A stretch of DNA of 64,000 nt from Trichobilharzia szidati (Eukaryota > Platyhelminthes > Trematoda > Strigeidida > Schistosomatidae), in contig OX235272.1 of the NCBI GenBank assembly GCA_944472155.2, forward strand, positions 10,338,354-10,402,353, in the 5' to 3' direction. This document shows positions 10,007 to 22,109 of this stretch, one piece after another. Position numbers and translations under genes: made by a program. The first letter of the stretch is position 1. Each line of letters begins with the position of its first letter. A model generated the notes under the pieces. The model searched no databases. It was not told where the DNA came from and saw nothing but the letters and a program-made list of their open reading frames with translations.

Positions 10007-10075
10007 GTAAAAGTAGTTGGACGGGATCAATCACAAGGGCGGAGCAGCACAGAATCCTTGTTAAACTTAGATAAA

Positions 10076-11499
10076 GAACACAATATTCAGCGAAGAGACT
10101 CTTTTCAACGAATTTATTATCAAGCTGTACAATCGTATATACACATATGGTTTTTAAGAAATTATATCCGGTGAGGGAATTAGATCAAAGGTGTGAATAC
10201 ATGAAATAATAATAGTATGAAATGCAATTAAAATATTTGTGATTATAATCATAGTTTAATGTCAAGTGGCAAAATAACTAATGTCATATATAGGATAATT
10301 TTCAAGTATTGGTTTTGTAGGGGTTTTGTTTAATTGCATGGAGGATTTCATCATAATAAAACACAGGGTGTATAGATTTTGGAAAGCGGTACATAATTAT
10401 AAGATTAGTGGACGAATATAAAATGTTACATAACATGGTGTGAAATTTGATGAGATAGAATTCAATATTGTAAAAATGAAAATATAAAAATTAATAATTT
10501 GGGTTTAAAATGTCAAGTGGGTCAAGTGGAGAAGATTCATAGTGAGAATAGTAATAATAATAATGATAATAAAGTTAATAATAATAACCGTAGTAATAAG
10601 GGAAAAGTACATAGAATAACCAAATAAACAAAATAAATAATTGTCTATCCCTCTACGGCCAAGGCAGAAGTAGGGATTGTACATACGTCTTTTGTACACA
10701 AAGGTCTGGCTTAAAGTCATGAATGACTAGCCAAGGCCTCAGCTGTCTTTAGAAGTCTGTAACGAAGAAAACGCGGTCAGCAAGTTAGCATGGATTCTAT
10801 ACATGATCTTAAAATCATGGTCACGGTTGACAGAGTGACAGAAGTCGATCAGGTGTTCCGAAATAGAGCTTCTCACACACTTCCTTTCTCCCTTGTACAA
10901 CCATGCTGCTGGAATATGTTCTCGTATCCGTGTGGAAGCGTCCTCCGACTACGGCCAATGTACCTCGCTCCACAAGAGCAGCAGGTGAACTGATAGATGC
11001 ACATGGAGGCGGTCAGACGGGGTAGCTTATCTTTTACAGAGGTAGAGAACAACTTGTGGCTAGTGAACGTCATATGTAATTTTGCTGCATGGAACATCTT
11101 ACTGACTGATTTAGAGAGACGATTTTCGAGCATATCTGAAGCTTGATCACCTTTGAATTGCAAGTTGATGAATAAGGTTTTCTTTGGAACTGTGTCGGTG
11201 ACCAGTTTAGACTGCTTATCTTTCATGTTGCTGTCAATAAATCGGTTAGGGTGACCGTTTTCTGCGAGCTTGGCTTTTAAGAAGTCAAGTTCCGAGTCAA
11301 CGGAATCAGAACTACAAATTCTCTTTATCCTAGAGTAGAGCGAATGAATTAGGTTCCTTTTCCTGGAGATAGGCACCCAACTGTAAAAATTAGTTAGTCA
11401 TCCGTTCCATGTATGTTTCCGGTGGATAGATCTTTTGAGAGATCCGTCATTACTTCTGCTAAGGGACACATCAAGAAAAGGAATACTTAGTTCGGATTC
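10076..11499 (-). mobile_element. PLE-A copy 1, left arm of a 5.9-kb inverted repeat
   Basis: The minus strand encodes a 167-residue frame (11376 to 10873) with a GIY-YIG-type motif (MCIYQFTC...CGARYIGRSRRTL), followed by an AT-rich 3' UTR ending near 10076 with gaacacaatattcagcgaag. Positions x in this arm and y in the arm at 14512-15951 obey x + y = 26011 without indels from 10505 to 11499, so the arms are nearly identical. The rest of the reverse transcriptase is missing. The module at about 10300-10355 matches the SINE-B tail. Confidence 0.85.
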
Positions 11500-11911
11500 A
11501 ATAAACAAAGCTTCTGTTATCAATCTCTCCCTATACCCTGTGACATTAGATTTTAAAACTGTCATCCTCTCCCATCCTATTGTATGGTTGTGTGTGACTG
11601 CATGTAGTGCTATAGCTGAACTATTCTCTAGATTTCTTATCTTATTCGGGTCAACCAATCTAGATTCTGCTAAGTTTTTATGTTCAGCTAGTCTGACTGA
11701 CTGCCCCTGTTCTACTAGTTTGACCTATGTAGTTGACCTGACAATCATTGAGGCAGGGTATTAGATAAACTAAATTGTTTTGTTTTAAAGCCTCTATAGG
11801 ATCCTTTAACCGACAAAGCTTGTTTCTAATTGAGTTTGTGGGTTTAAATGCCGTTTTTATTCCTGCCTTGTTGAGAATTCTGCGTAAAGCTTCTGAGGTT
11901 CCTTCCTTGTC
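11500..11911 (-). pseudogene. PLE-N fragment (endonuclease region), right part displaced by RTE-II
   Basis: The minus strand reads SEALRRILNKAGIKTAFKPT, then KQNNLVYLIPCLNDCQVNYI-GQTSR, the GIY-YIG motif, then VDPNKIRNLENSSAIALHA. The sequence resumes at about 14216-14370 after the RTE-II insertion, where the TTA-rich linker typical of PLE-N (compare 53030-53100) is found. Confidence 0.75.
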
Positions 11912-12103
11912 GGTCGGTCGGTCGGTTTTCGACATAGAACTTTGCACATATGTGCGGCAGTTCAAGTCGCCACACTCCCTCCTTGTAGCACACAAAGCAA
12001 GAGAAGAAAGTAGGAGAAATGCTTAATATAGACAGTAAACAGAGGTGTGAGACAAAGGAATAGTAATAACGGAGAACAAAGCAGTTTAATTGGAAATCAT
12101 AAG

Positions 12104-12847
12104 TCACAAGGAGTGGATGCATCTGCGCCACTGAGAACGATTTTGAGCCATGTCACCAATTGTTTCCAACCATTGGTTTTTACCGTCCCGGGGACCCCAA
12201 CCAGGAAGTTTACACCTTCCTACGTGGCTTAGACTAACTGTTGTAGATTTCATTGACTGGTGCCATGTTTTCGTTTGACCAACACTACCTTTTTTCCAGC
12301 CTGACCCTATATCAGCTAACATTGTCCATTGTCGAGGAAGGCGATGACTACGCATACGTAACACATGTCCTAACCATCTCAGTCGATGCAGATGCTTCAC
12401 AACCTCGTCGATTGATTTCCCTGCCTTACCTAGCACTCGACGCCTAACCTCAATATTGCTCACCTTATTATACCACTTCACATGGGAGATAGAACGCAGA
12501 CACCTATGATCAAAGACAGCTAATCTTTTCATGTCTTCCACTCTCAGTGGCCAGGTGTCACAGCCATAAAGGAGGACGGAGCGAACTGATGAGCAGTACA
12601 CACGCCCTTTTGTCGATAGTCGGATATCACGTCTACGCCAGAGACGGCGTAAACTGGCATATGCGAGCCACAGGATGACAGAGCATGTTGTTTTGGTCTT
12701 GTAAGAGAGACTGGAGCGAGTATGTTGAGTTGTCGTGAAAACCAGTGTGTTGTAATTACTTAGTCGATGGGTGTATCGGCGAACTGAGCTTAAATCAATG
12801 AACAACCAAAGTTCCCATTCATCCAAAATGTTTAAACTGCTTTGCAT
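12104..12847 (-). pseudogene. RTE-II post-RT region
   Basis: Minus-strand continuation of the RTE-II polyprotein with the conserved YCSSVRSVLLYGCDTWPLR and LHRLRWLGHVLRM segments found C-terminal to many RTE-type reverse transcriptases. It ends near the 3' UTR. The frame differs from the RT frame, indicating a frameshift around 12850-12910. Confidence 0.7.
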
Positions 12848-12908
12848 TTCTAATCCTTTTAATCATGCAATTATAACAGATGACGAATACACGAACTCGT
12901 GGGCACAT

Positions 12909-14174
12909 TTATTTTTTAAACATACGGAGATTGTTGCTCAGGGTGTTCAGTAGACTCTGCATTTTGTCAGAGTCCTCGCCTAGAAGGACTATATCGTCCG
13001 CATATTCTAAGTCAACGAGATTATTCCCTGGTAGCAAGTCAATCCCTGAGTCGCTGAAGTGTGATAGGGTTAAATCCATTAGTACGTCTATGATGAAATT
13101 GAATAGGAATGGGGATAATGGGCATCCTTGACGGACGCCACTAGTCGTCACCACTTCAGATGACAACTCGCCATAAGCCCTCACCTGGCTGCATGAGTAC
13201 GAGTAGAGTGCCTTAATCAGTGCAATGTATTTTCTTGGCATTCCCTTTACAGCCAAGCATCGCCAGAGAACCTCCCGGTCGACGGAATCGAATGCCGCCT
13301 TTAGGTCAAGAAATATAATGATTGTCGGACGCCGGTAGGAATGCCTATGTTCTAGAATCTGTCGAAGGGTGAAGATGTGATCAATACACCCTCTACCTGG
13401 CCTAAAACCTGCCTGGTTTTCTCGTGTTTGTGTCTCCCGAGCACCACTTAGTCTACGCAGTATTATTGAGCCTAGGATTTTAGATACTATATTAGTCAAG
13501 CTAATCCCTCTGTGATTATCACAAGACGTCTTGTCCCCCTTCTTGTATATCGGGATGATCAGTGACTTAAACCAACCCGATGGGACTTCCTCTGATTCCC
13601 AGACGCTGCCTAGAACCTCCGTTAACGCAGACAGTAAACTGTCGCCTCCGTACTTAAATACCTCTGCAGTCAATAAATCAGGTCCCGCTGCTTTGCCTAG
13701 CTTCAGATTGGTGACAGCTTTAGTAACCTCAGTTAAGGACGGAGTACCTGTGTCTACATCCCATTCAGGGAGGTGTTGGATGTCCGGCAGGTTAAGTGTG
13801 GCTGTGGGCCAATTAAACTGCTCTTCATAGTGTTCTTTCCAGCGCTCCAGACGTCTATCCTGGGAGCTAATTATGGTGCCATTTTTCTCGGAGATTGTTT
13901 CGCTTATCATTTGCCTTTTACCACCTGTTTCCCTGATAAGCCTGAATAGTTGTCTGGTGTTGCCTATCGCCGATGCTTTTTCCATCTCTTTCGCCTTTGT
14001 CAACCACCACTGTTCACGGTCCTTGCGGAGACTTTTCGTAAGTTTCTTTTTGTGCAGCTTTCGCTCCTCATTGAATTCGGAGCTCGCCGGTATAAGTCTT
14101 CTAGCATCTATCAGTTCGGATGAGGCAGTCGAAATCCAATGGTTTTTACTCACCTTTGGATTTACCTTATTCAC
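12909..14174 (-). pseudogene. RTE-II reverse transcriptase (partial ORF, 421 residues)
   Basis: A non-LTR retrotransposon reverse transcriptase. Motifs in order: LGKAAGPDLLTAEVFK (about 155-170), IPIYKKGDKTSCDNHRGISL (209-228), NQAGFRPGRGCIDHIF (252-267), FLDLKAAFDSVDREVLW (288-304), GVRQGCPLSPFLFN (346-359) and the catalytic LEYADDIVLL (385-394). All catalytic aspartates (LD, YADD) are present. The endonuclease that should precede it is missing through 5' truncation. The frame ends at 12909; the next segment continues in another frame at 12847-12104 (SVLLYGCDTWPLR, RRWLGHVLRM-type motifs), so the copy is frameshifted. RTE affiliation is my best guess. Confidence 0.8.
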
Positions 14175-14215
14175 AGCTTTTACAGCTGTATGGAATTACT
14201 TGTATGGAATTACTA

Positions 14216-14384
14216 CTCATGATTTAGATTCCCTATTGTTGGTGTTGTCATTATTATTATTATTATTGTTATCACTATTATCATTATCATTATTATTGTT
14301 ATTATCACTATCGCTATTATCATTATTTATTTTATTTTTACATTTCCAAAGTCAACAGATTGCATACTTAAGTGCAATTTGAAA
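14216..14384 (-). mobile_element. PLE-N linker (continuation of 11500-11911)
   Basis: A long TTA/TCA-rich tract (14250-14345) corresponds to the Asn/Asp/Ser-rich linker between reverse transcriptase and endonuclease in PLE-N, compare 53030-53100. A 12-bp direct repeat tatggaattact occurs at 14194-14222 and may mark the insertion junction. Confidence 0.6.
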
Positions 14385-15951
14385 ATCTTACTCATCAGAC
14401 CAACGATAAGTAGACGACACTTTCGTTATCTGCGATAAAAATGTAATTCTTGATGATGTCTTGGTTACTTCCAACAACTGCCATCCTTCTTTACAATTCA
14501 CCGTAGAAAAGGAATCCGAACTAAGTATTCCTTTTCTTGATGTGTCCCTTAGCAGAAGTAATGACGGATCTCTCAAAAGATCTATCCACCGGAAACATAC
14601 ATGGAACGGATGACTAACTAATTTTTACAGTTGGGTGCCTATCTCCAGGAAAAGGAACCTAATTCATTCGCTCTACTCTAGGATAAAGAGAATTTGTAGT
14701 TCTGATTCCGTTGACTCGGAACTTGACTTCTTAAAAGCCAAGCTCGCAGAAAACGGTCACCCTAACCGATTTATTGACAGCAACATGAAAGATAAGCAGT
14801 CTAAACTGGTCACCGACACAGTTCCAAAGAAAACCTTATTCATCAACTTGCAATTCAAAGGTGATCAAGCTTCAGATATGCTCGAAAATCGTCTCTCTAA
14901 ATCAGTCAGTAAGATGTTCCATGCAGCAAAATTACATATGACGTTCACTAGCCACAAGTTGTTCTCTACCTCTGTAAAAGATAAGCTACCCCGTCTGACC
15001 GCCTCCATGTGCATCTATCAGTTCACCTGCTGCTCTTGTGGAGCGAGGTACATTGGCCGTAGTCGGAGGACGCTTCCACACGGATACGAGAACATATTCC
15101 AGCAGCATGGTTGTACAAGGGAGAAAGGAAGTGTGTGAGAAGCTCTATTTCGGAACACCTGATCGACTTCTGTCACTCTGTCAACCGTGACCATGATTTT
15201 AAGATCATGTATAGAATCCATGCTAACTTGCTGACCGCGTTTTCTTCGTTACAGACTTCTAAAGACAGCTGAGGCCTTGGCTAGTCATTCATGACTTTAA
15301 GCCAGACCTTTGTGTACAAAAGACGTATGTACAATCCCTACTTCTGCCTTGGCCGTAGAGGGATAGACAATTATTTATTTTGTTTATTTGGTTATTCTAT
15401 GTACTTTTCCCTTATTACTACGGTTATTATTATTAACTTTATTATCATTATTATTATTACTATTCTCACTATGAATCTTCTCCACTTGACCCACTTGACA
15501 TTTTAAACCCAAATTATTAATTTTTATATTTTCATTTTTACAATATTGAATTCTATCTCATCAAATTTCACACCATGTTATGTAACATTTTATATTCGTC
15601 CACTAATCTTATAATTATGTACCGCTTTCCAAAATCTATACACCCTGTGTTTTATTATGATGAAATCCTCCATGCAATTAAACAAAACCCCTACAAAACC
15701 AATACTTGAAAATTATCCTATATATGACATTAGTTATTTTGCCACTTGACATTAAACTATGATTATAATCACAAATATTTTAATTGCATTTCATACTACT
15801 ACTATTATTATTTCATGTATTCATACCTCTGACCTAATTCCCTCACCGGATATAATTTTTATAGAAAACCATATACATATATATATATATACGATTGTAC
15901 AGCTTGATAATAAATTCGTTGAAAAGAGTCTCTTCGCTGAATGTTGTGTTC
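14385..15951 (+). mobile_element. PLE-A copy 2, right arm of the inverted repeat
   Basis: The plus strand begins in the reverse transcriptase at the VDDTFVIC catalytic motif (about 14412, where the expected Tyr codon is a stop). It continues through SIPFLDVSLSRSNDGSLKR and the 167-residue frame 14635-15138 with the GIY-YIG motif, then the 3' UTR to about 15951. From 14512 rightwards it is the reverse complement of copy 1; 14385-14511 has no counterpart. The endonuclease frame ends in a frameshift (RTLPHGYENIF instead of RTLSTRIREHI as at 23930). Confidence 0.85.
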
Positions 15952-15959
15952 TCAAATTT

Positions 15960-16440
15960 AGATGAGTTGACTCGATCAGGATAAGATATCCGGAGTATAG
16001 GAGAGTTGAGATATAGCACTAACTAAATGCAACTACACACAACCATACAATGGAATAAGTGGATGGGATAAGTTGACAGTTTTAAAATCTAATGTATCAG
16101 CAGGGTAGAAGAAGTAACTGATACCGGAAGCTTTATTTTTATCGAATCAACTGCAGATAAGTTTAATAGGGGTGACTTAACACCTGTGCAGTCGGACATC
16201 TGGAAAATTCTACTACCTCTACCAAGACAATTAGAAAAGAATAAGGAAAACTATAAAATTCAAATTTCGAAGTCGTGTGATCATAAGTGATGATATGATT
16301 ATGAACAACACTGAATTATGTTTGGAACTTTATCACCGAGTAAATAGTACTACTTCACTCTGTGTGTGTGTGTGTGTGTGATATATCTAATAAACAAATT
16401 AATATGGAATTACACACACTACCACAGTATCGAAGTTCTA
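15960..16440 (+). mobile_element. PLE-N 3' fragment
   Basis: The plus strand parallels the PLE-N 3' end (gcaactacacacaaccatac, then acagttttaaaatctaatgt). It ends near ccacagtatcgaag after a (tg)n run at 16362-16380. It is heavily eroded. Confidence 0.5.
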
Positions 16441-17160
16441 TACATACTAAGCCGATAAAGTTTATGTATGAGAGGGATAGAGAGAGAGCGAGAGAAGGAT
16501 AGATGAACAATGTCGAAATTCCACCCTTTCACTGAATCCTCTATAAATGTTAATGATCAATATTTTAAATGTTTATCCCATTGTTCTCCTTTCTCTCCTT
16601 GTTTCATTGAAAATATTTCATTTCAGACATTTTACAACTACATGACCTCTCTTATCAAGTCTGTTGTCTTAGGTTTACGTAATACTTTTCGTATTTTTTT
16701 TGTGATATTTACACAATCCTGTTCATTCCGCTCCATTAAATTCCATACTACTTGATAATATTCCTTCACGAATAGTACTTTTATGTGTTGACATCACATC
16801 ATCGTTATTATTTCATCATCATCGTCATCCCTATTGTTGTCGTTATTTATCTATCATCCTTGACTAGACGTAAGGTCAGGTCGATCCCATTTATTTGCTT
16901 ATTTCGCTTATGTCTGGCGCATTGCACTGACTACAACTCATCCCCTGAAACCTAGACCTCTTTTGTTGTTGACTGTGTACAGAATGTACAGAATGACATA
17001 ATTGAATTTTCTACCTCATGTTGATATTGACTGTATATATATTTTAAATGACAATCCAAAGTAACTGACAATTACTCAGTTTTGTACCTGTACCACAATA
17101 CACAGTATGATACATATAATCGTAATTTACCTTAACTCTGGCTCTGTGTGTTTTTGCTAA
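16441..17160. other. No gene or named repeat recognised
   Basis: AT-rich intronic sequence with purine-rich (16470-16500) and pyrimidine-rich stretches. The open frame at 16510-16755 lacks any recognisable motif. Part of it (about 16620-16990) recurs, diverged, at 18660-18980, so it may belong to an unnamed repeat. Confidence 0.4.
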
Positions 17161-17164
17161 AAAT

Positions 17165-17825
17165 AAATATTTTCAAGTATTGGTTTTGTAGGGATTCTGA
17201 TTGATTGTTTAGAGGATTTCATCATGAGCTGACATCAGTTAGAGAACCATTGGAAAACTACCACAGAGTACTGGACAGCTGTTTCGTCTTACTTCACAAC
17301 TCATATCCAGTACACATCAACCGATGGGTTTCGAACCCAGGACCTTCTGGTTACAAGGCGAGTTCGTAGACCGTTAAGCCACTGGAAGCTGATTCAATGG
17401 CTAGCCCATGAATTCCAACTTGTGTCAATTCAAGACATAGTGCGACCACTTCGCAATATCTTCGATGAGTAAATGTCCTCACCTTCGACTTACTGTACCC
17501 TACTAGAACCCCAGATAACTGCCTGAATAGAGTCAGTCGCTAGTGAGCATCAGATTAATTTCTAAGTATTGGTTTCGTTGGGATATTTGTTTCATTGTTT
17601 GGAAGGCTTCATCATGAGGACATTTACTCATCAAGGACATTGCTAAGTGGTAGCGCTTTGTTGTGAATTGGCCTTGTAACTAGAAGTTCCTGGGTTTGAA
17701 CCCTGTCGGAGGATGTCTGCTGATGATGACTCCCAAACTAGAACGGAACAGCTGTCTGTCGGTACTCCCTAGATAGTTTTCCAATGGTTCTCTAACTGAT
17801 GTCAGCTCATGATGAAATCCTACAA
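17165..17825. repeat. Inverted pair of SINE-B copies
   Basis: A minus-strand SINE-B with the tail module (17173-17220), hammerhead-like region with perfect stem I (gtactg/cagtac) but broken core (gatatga), and B-box-like gttcgaaaccc is followed by a plus-strand copy (about 17560-17825). The plus copy's hammerhead has a 3-base insertion and GGAA instead of GAAA. Confidence 0.75.
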
Positions 17826-18099
17826 CTAAAAATTAATAGACTTATAATTTGGGACAACATATTTAAGCGAACAATATTGTGCTCTCGATTAGATCTCATC
17901 AGGCTTAACTCTCATATACAAACATAACTTTGAAAATAAAAATTCAAATATAAACCAATCACCGTGTTTTTTAGATAGGATAATAAGATTGTGCAATTAG
18001 TCATAATAATAATAGTAACGATAATCATTATAATAATGGTTCTTTCACAAAAAAAGGATGAGAAAGTGAGGTGATCTGTGATAAGAAGAATAATGAAAA

Positions 18100-18555
18100 A
18101 CAGCAGTGTAGACTTTTATCAGCAGTTGCCCACTTCGCTGACTGGTTGCATACTGAAGATCAAATGGCCAACCAGCCAGCCAGAAAGAATCAGCAACATG
18201 AAACTCTCTCTAGGAATAAACCAACAGGCGAGAGCTGACCGCTCTTATGTAGGAGAAAATGGAGATGAATTGGACACACTACTGAGGAGACTGTTGAATG
18301 ACATCACGCTCAATTCAAGCTATCACTCAAGTAGAATGCAAATGGGAAGTGACGAGTAGGTCGTCAGTGTGAGGGTGACATGGAGGAGATCGTGCGAGTT
18401 CGAGGAGGAGGAGATGAGAGATTATGGTCAGTCGTGGAGCTAGCCAGATGAAGAGAACAGCAGGGAATAGAACAGAGTGGAGAAGTGTTGTTGAAGCCAG
18501 CCAGTATGTTCCACTCGGAACCCAAGGGAATAATAATAATAAAAGATAATAAATA
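18100..18555 (+). mobile_element. RTE-I LINE 3' end
   Basis: Resembles 1915-2310 closely (agttgcccacttcgctgact, then a block starting gaccgctctt) and ends in tatgttccactcggaaccca with aat repeats. Truncated at the 5' end. Confidence 0.75.
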
Positions 18556-19049
18556 AAGGCAAATCAGAATTGTATATCAGAAGGCGTATTGTGTAACAAG
18601 TAGAAGATGGGCTACAATAAGGTTAACAATTCCTCTTTAAATATTGTCAAATTAAATTCCTATCCCATTTTTTGTTTTAGACATTCTACAATTTCATGAC
18701 CTTTCTTATCAGGTCGATTACCACAGGTTTACGTAATACTTGTTGTTATATTTACACAGCGCACTTAGTTCCACTTCACTTAACTCACAATTACCGCATA
18801 ATCGTTTAGTAATACCACTTTTGTGTGTTCAAACTACACAATCGCTATTATTATTATTTATCACCCACGAACTTACGTCTAGTCTCTCTTATTTATTTGC
18901 GTATTTCTGTGTAGTATTCATGTTGTCTCTCACACACCACTGAATACATTCACCCTTGAAACCTGTACTTTTCTTGACTATATCTATACACACATACACA
19001 TCATTGAACAATTTCATCTCCTCTTATCTCATATTCTTATTCACATTAC

Positions 19050-20285
19050 GGATCATCATTGAACAAAGCCTGGAATGGCAGTCACCTCTCTATCTCAACT
19101 TCATCAACTTTGAAAAGGCCTTTGACAGCGTCGATCGAGAGGTGATTTGCAGACTACTTCGCTACTACCAAGGGGTGCCACCGACAATTATACATCTCAT
19201 CCAACAGCTGTACGACAATGCTGCATGCCAAGTAATCCACAACGGGAAACTTACGGAACCCTTTGAAGTGAGGACAGGAGTAAGACAAGCTGGCTGGCTG
19301 CCTACTATCGCCAATGATTTTCCTGATGGCAGTAGACTGGATAATGCGACAAACAGCGGGCAATGAGGAAACAGGCATAAAATGGACACACACAAAAAAG
19401 AACTTGGAGGATCTGGACTTCGCCGATGATATATGTCTGATTTCCCACAAACTGGAAGATATGCAAGTGAAAAGCAACAAGTTGGCAGAAGAAGCATCAA
19501 AGATAGGACTTCAGGTGAACATAGAGAAAACAGAGGTGATGAAGATTCCTGGGCAACACCACCAACAGCAACAACAACAACAGACAACGATCAGCATAAA
19601 TTGGAGGAACCTGAAAGAAACAACCTCCTTTACCTACCTACCTACCTGTCCGTGAAGCATCGTTTCAACCACAGGCGAACGGGAGTGACGAGGATATCAA
19701 AGCAAGAATCGGAAAAGCAAGACAAGCTTTCACTACTCTCAAGTCTGTGTGGAGGTCAACAACTCTCAGCATCAAAAACAAGATCTGGATTTTCAACTTC
19801 AATGTGAAGTCAGTCAGTGCTACTATACGGATCAGAGACTTGGCGAGTCATAAAGAGCATCTCAAACAAACTACAAACCCTCATTAACAGTTGTCTTCGC
19901 TCAATACTCAACATCAGATGGCCGGTCAGAAAAGATCAGCAGCAGAGATCTTTGGGGGCGAACCAACTCAGCAGGAACCGATTGTGCAACAAATAGGTAG
20001 GAAGAAATGGAGATGGATTGGCTGGTCACACTCTGAGGAAACAAACCATCAAGTGAGTGACATCACTAGACAAGCCATTGCTCGAGTGGCCCCCGAATGA
20101 AAGGGAAGTGCTGAGTTGGTCGTCAGTGCGAGGTTGGGTGACATGGAGGAGGTCATGTGAAGAGGAGATGAAAACGTGTGGGCAGACATGGAGCCAGGTG
20201 AGGACTTTAGCAGAGAACCGAACGCAATGGAGATGCACGGCTGAAGCCCTATGTTCCTGCAGGAATTAAAGGATACAATAATAAT
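19050..20285 (+). pseudogene. RTE-I LINE fragment: reverse transcriptase palm to 3' end
   Basis: The plus strand encodes NFINFEKAFDSVDREVICRL (about 19096-19155) and the catalytic segment LEDLDFADDICLISHKLED (19406-19460), with an intact FADD. The frames change between these blocks (18956-19366 and 19314-19655), and the region after 19620 is broken. The RT motif that should read GVRQGC is altered (GVRQAG) at about 19275. The 3' end at 20240-20285 shows the RTE-I terminus and aat repeats. Confidence 0.8.
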
Positions 20286-20287
20286 AA

Positions 20288-20530
20288 TAATTACTGGTTG
20301 GAGGATTTCGTCATGAGCTGACATCAGTTAGAGAACCATTGGGAACCAATCATGGAGTACTGGACAGCTGTTTCCTATGTCCTTGTTTGGGACTCTTCAG
20401 AGCACGCACCTACCATCAGGGTTCAAACCCAGGGCCTTCTGGTTACAAGGCTAGCGAGTTCGCAGACCATTCAGCCATTGGGACCCGATCCGATCCAATG
20501 GCCCATGAATTCTAACTTCTGCTAAATCAA
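20288..20530 (-). repeat. SINE-B copy
   Basis: A minus-strand copy. Its hammerhead-like region has ctgaaga and a perfect stem II (gtcc/ggac), but four extra bases (atag) lie between stem II and GAAA. The tRNA-like head includes gggttcaaaccc. Confidence 0.75.
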
Positions 20531-20574
20531 GAAATACTGCCTATGCATATTTTAAGTGATAATCTAAACTAACT

Positions 20575-21925
20575 GACTATTAATAATAATAATTTTTGCT
20601 TTATTCCAAAAACAGTACTAATGATACAGCAAGGAATCTTCAGCATTCAGTACAATATTGCATCTAATTTACTCAAAACGACAAAAAATAGACATTAAGT
20701 AATAATAAAATATGCATAAAGTATAAAATTGTAGTAATTATAGTAATAACGACTAAAATAAAATAGCTAAGTTATAATTAAACGATAGAAAGAGTGACAC
20801 CATAAAATTACAGAAAGATGAACGATAGAAGGGTCGACTCGCTTTGCTAATTACGTAGTAATTTGTATGTTTCACGTCTAACAGTGTCTCCATTACATAA
20901 AATACGGGCTAATTAGGGTATTGTAGAATTTTTGTACTTAGTGGTGCGAGCATATAACTTCTTATACTGACTCCTTGTCCTATCTGATGAGATGCAAGGG
21001 GATAGTTGTGAATAAAGGGGGTGCAGAGGGTCTGACAGTACGGACTTTGCCCATTTATATGTCCCTTGACTATGATATTCGTGAGCTCACGCAGTGGCAC
21101 ACCACAAGCCCTACTCACAGCATTTAATACCCTTCGTAATATGATATAGTCTTTTTTGAGAAGCCCAGGAAAGATTAATGGAGAGCAATAGAGTACAATA
21201 GGCAAAATACAGGAGTTTACAAACTGCAGAAATAAAGGTTGCTTGGTACCTGATTGTCTTAGCTTTTTAATGTAGAAGGTAAGAGAGATTGACAAGATAT
21301 GGGATGACCATGAAAGATCAGAGGAAAGAACTAATCCAAGGTATTTAATGCTTGACTTGGTTTCAATTTCAGTGCCATCTATGCTACAGACATCATGGGA
21401 ACTGACTAGTTCATGTATGTCACGTCGATGCTTGAAAGTAAAGTTAACTGCCTGGCATTTGGAAGGATTTAACATAAGACCATTTGACTTAAACCACTTG
21501 CTGATGTCCAACAGAAAGCTATTAAGTTTCGAGCAATCAGACTCGAAAGTGATAGGCAGTGATACAGTCAGATCATCCGCATATTTGACAAAGTTAGTTT
21601 CGCTGAAATGAGGTAGGTCGTGTAGGAAGAAAGAAAAAAGAAAAGGAGAGAGGACGGAATCTTGAGGAACACCGGCTTTTGTAAGCGAGGCAGAAGAAGA
21701 TTTGCCATTATATACAGTATACTGCATTCTCTCAGAAAAATGAGAATGCAACCAACTCTTAGCCCAGGATCCTGTTTGCGTCAACGAAAGCTTATTGAAT
21801 AAAAGGCCCCTAGGTACAGAGTCAAACGCAGATGTGTAGTCTAGGAAAGCACCACGAATATATTTGGCACCTTTATCTAAACAAGAAACAACATTATAAT
21901 ATGTTCGTGGTGCTTTCCCAGACTC
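20575..21925 (-). mobile_element. CR1-like LINE (CR1-I), 5'-truncated
   Basis: The minus-strand element ends in an aat-type tail at 20580-20592. It carries the second half of a CR1/SR1-like reverse transcriptase and the C-terminal region. Upstream of the listed frame the sequence still reads GAFLDYTSAFDSVPRGLLFN (about 21860-21800), so the RT continues to at least 21880. Confidence 0.8.
20909..21784 (-). pseudogene. CR1-I reverse transcriptase, C-terminal half (291 residues)
   Basis: Motifs: AGVPQDSVLSPFLFSFFLHD (the usual GVPQGSVLSP with Gly replaced by Asp, about residue 39), the catalytic VKYADDLTVSLP (65-76), LNSFLLDISKWFKSNGLMLN (86-105) and IKYLGLVLSSDLSW (145-158). The C terminus is LHDLP-type CR1 sequence ending LSTKILQYPN. 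The frame is open over 876 bp, but the element lacks its endonuclease and ORF1 through 5' truncation, and the Gly-to-Asp change hits a normally invariant position. Confidence 0.8.
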
Positions 21926-22109
21926 AATCTTCTACTTGAATCACACACTACACACTTTTTGATATATATATATAATTCTAATTTACCTTTACTGGTTGTT
22001 ATTTTAAATGCTAAAATTAATGGATTTATATTTGTACTGCCTGGAGAATTTTTACTAAAAGCAACAGTTGTTTTCTCTAATTATTTTTATTCCGAATATT
22101 ATTTTTTTA

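Larger units (their letters stand above)
11912..14215 (-). mobile_element. RTE-II LINE, 5'-truncated, nested in PLE-N
   Basis: The element runs on the minus strand from about 14215 to a (ccga)n 3' end at 11912-11927. It carries the reverse transcriptase (frame 14174-12909), a post-RT region (12847-12104) and a 3' UTR. The left flank (PLE-N up to 11911) and right flank (PLE-N from about 14216) were contiguous before insertion, as shown by the uninterrupted PLE-N copy at 52920-53000. Confidence 0.8.

Noticed and set aside
13531..13830. Plus-strand open frames opposite the RTE-II reverse transcriptase
   Set aside because: They are antisense shadows of the 12909-14174 coding sequence.
16510..16755. 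A coding exon in the receptor intron
   Set aside because: The frame has no recognised domain, and the region recurs in diverged form at 18660-18980, so it is probably repetitive.
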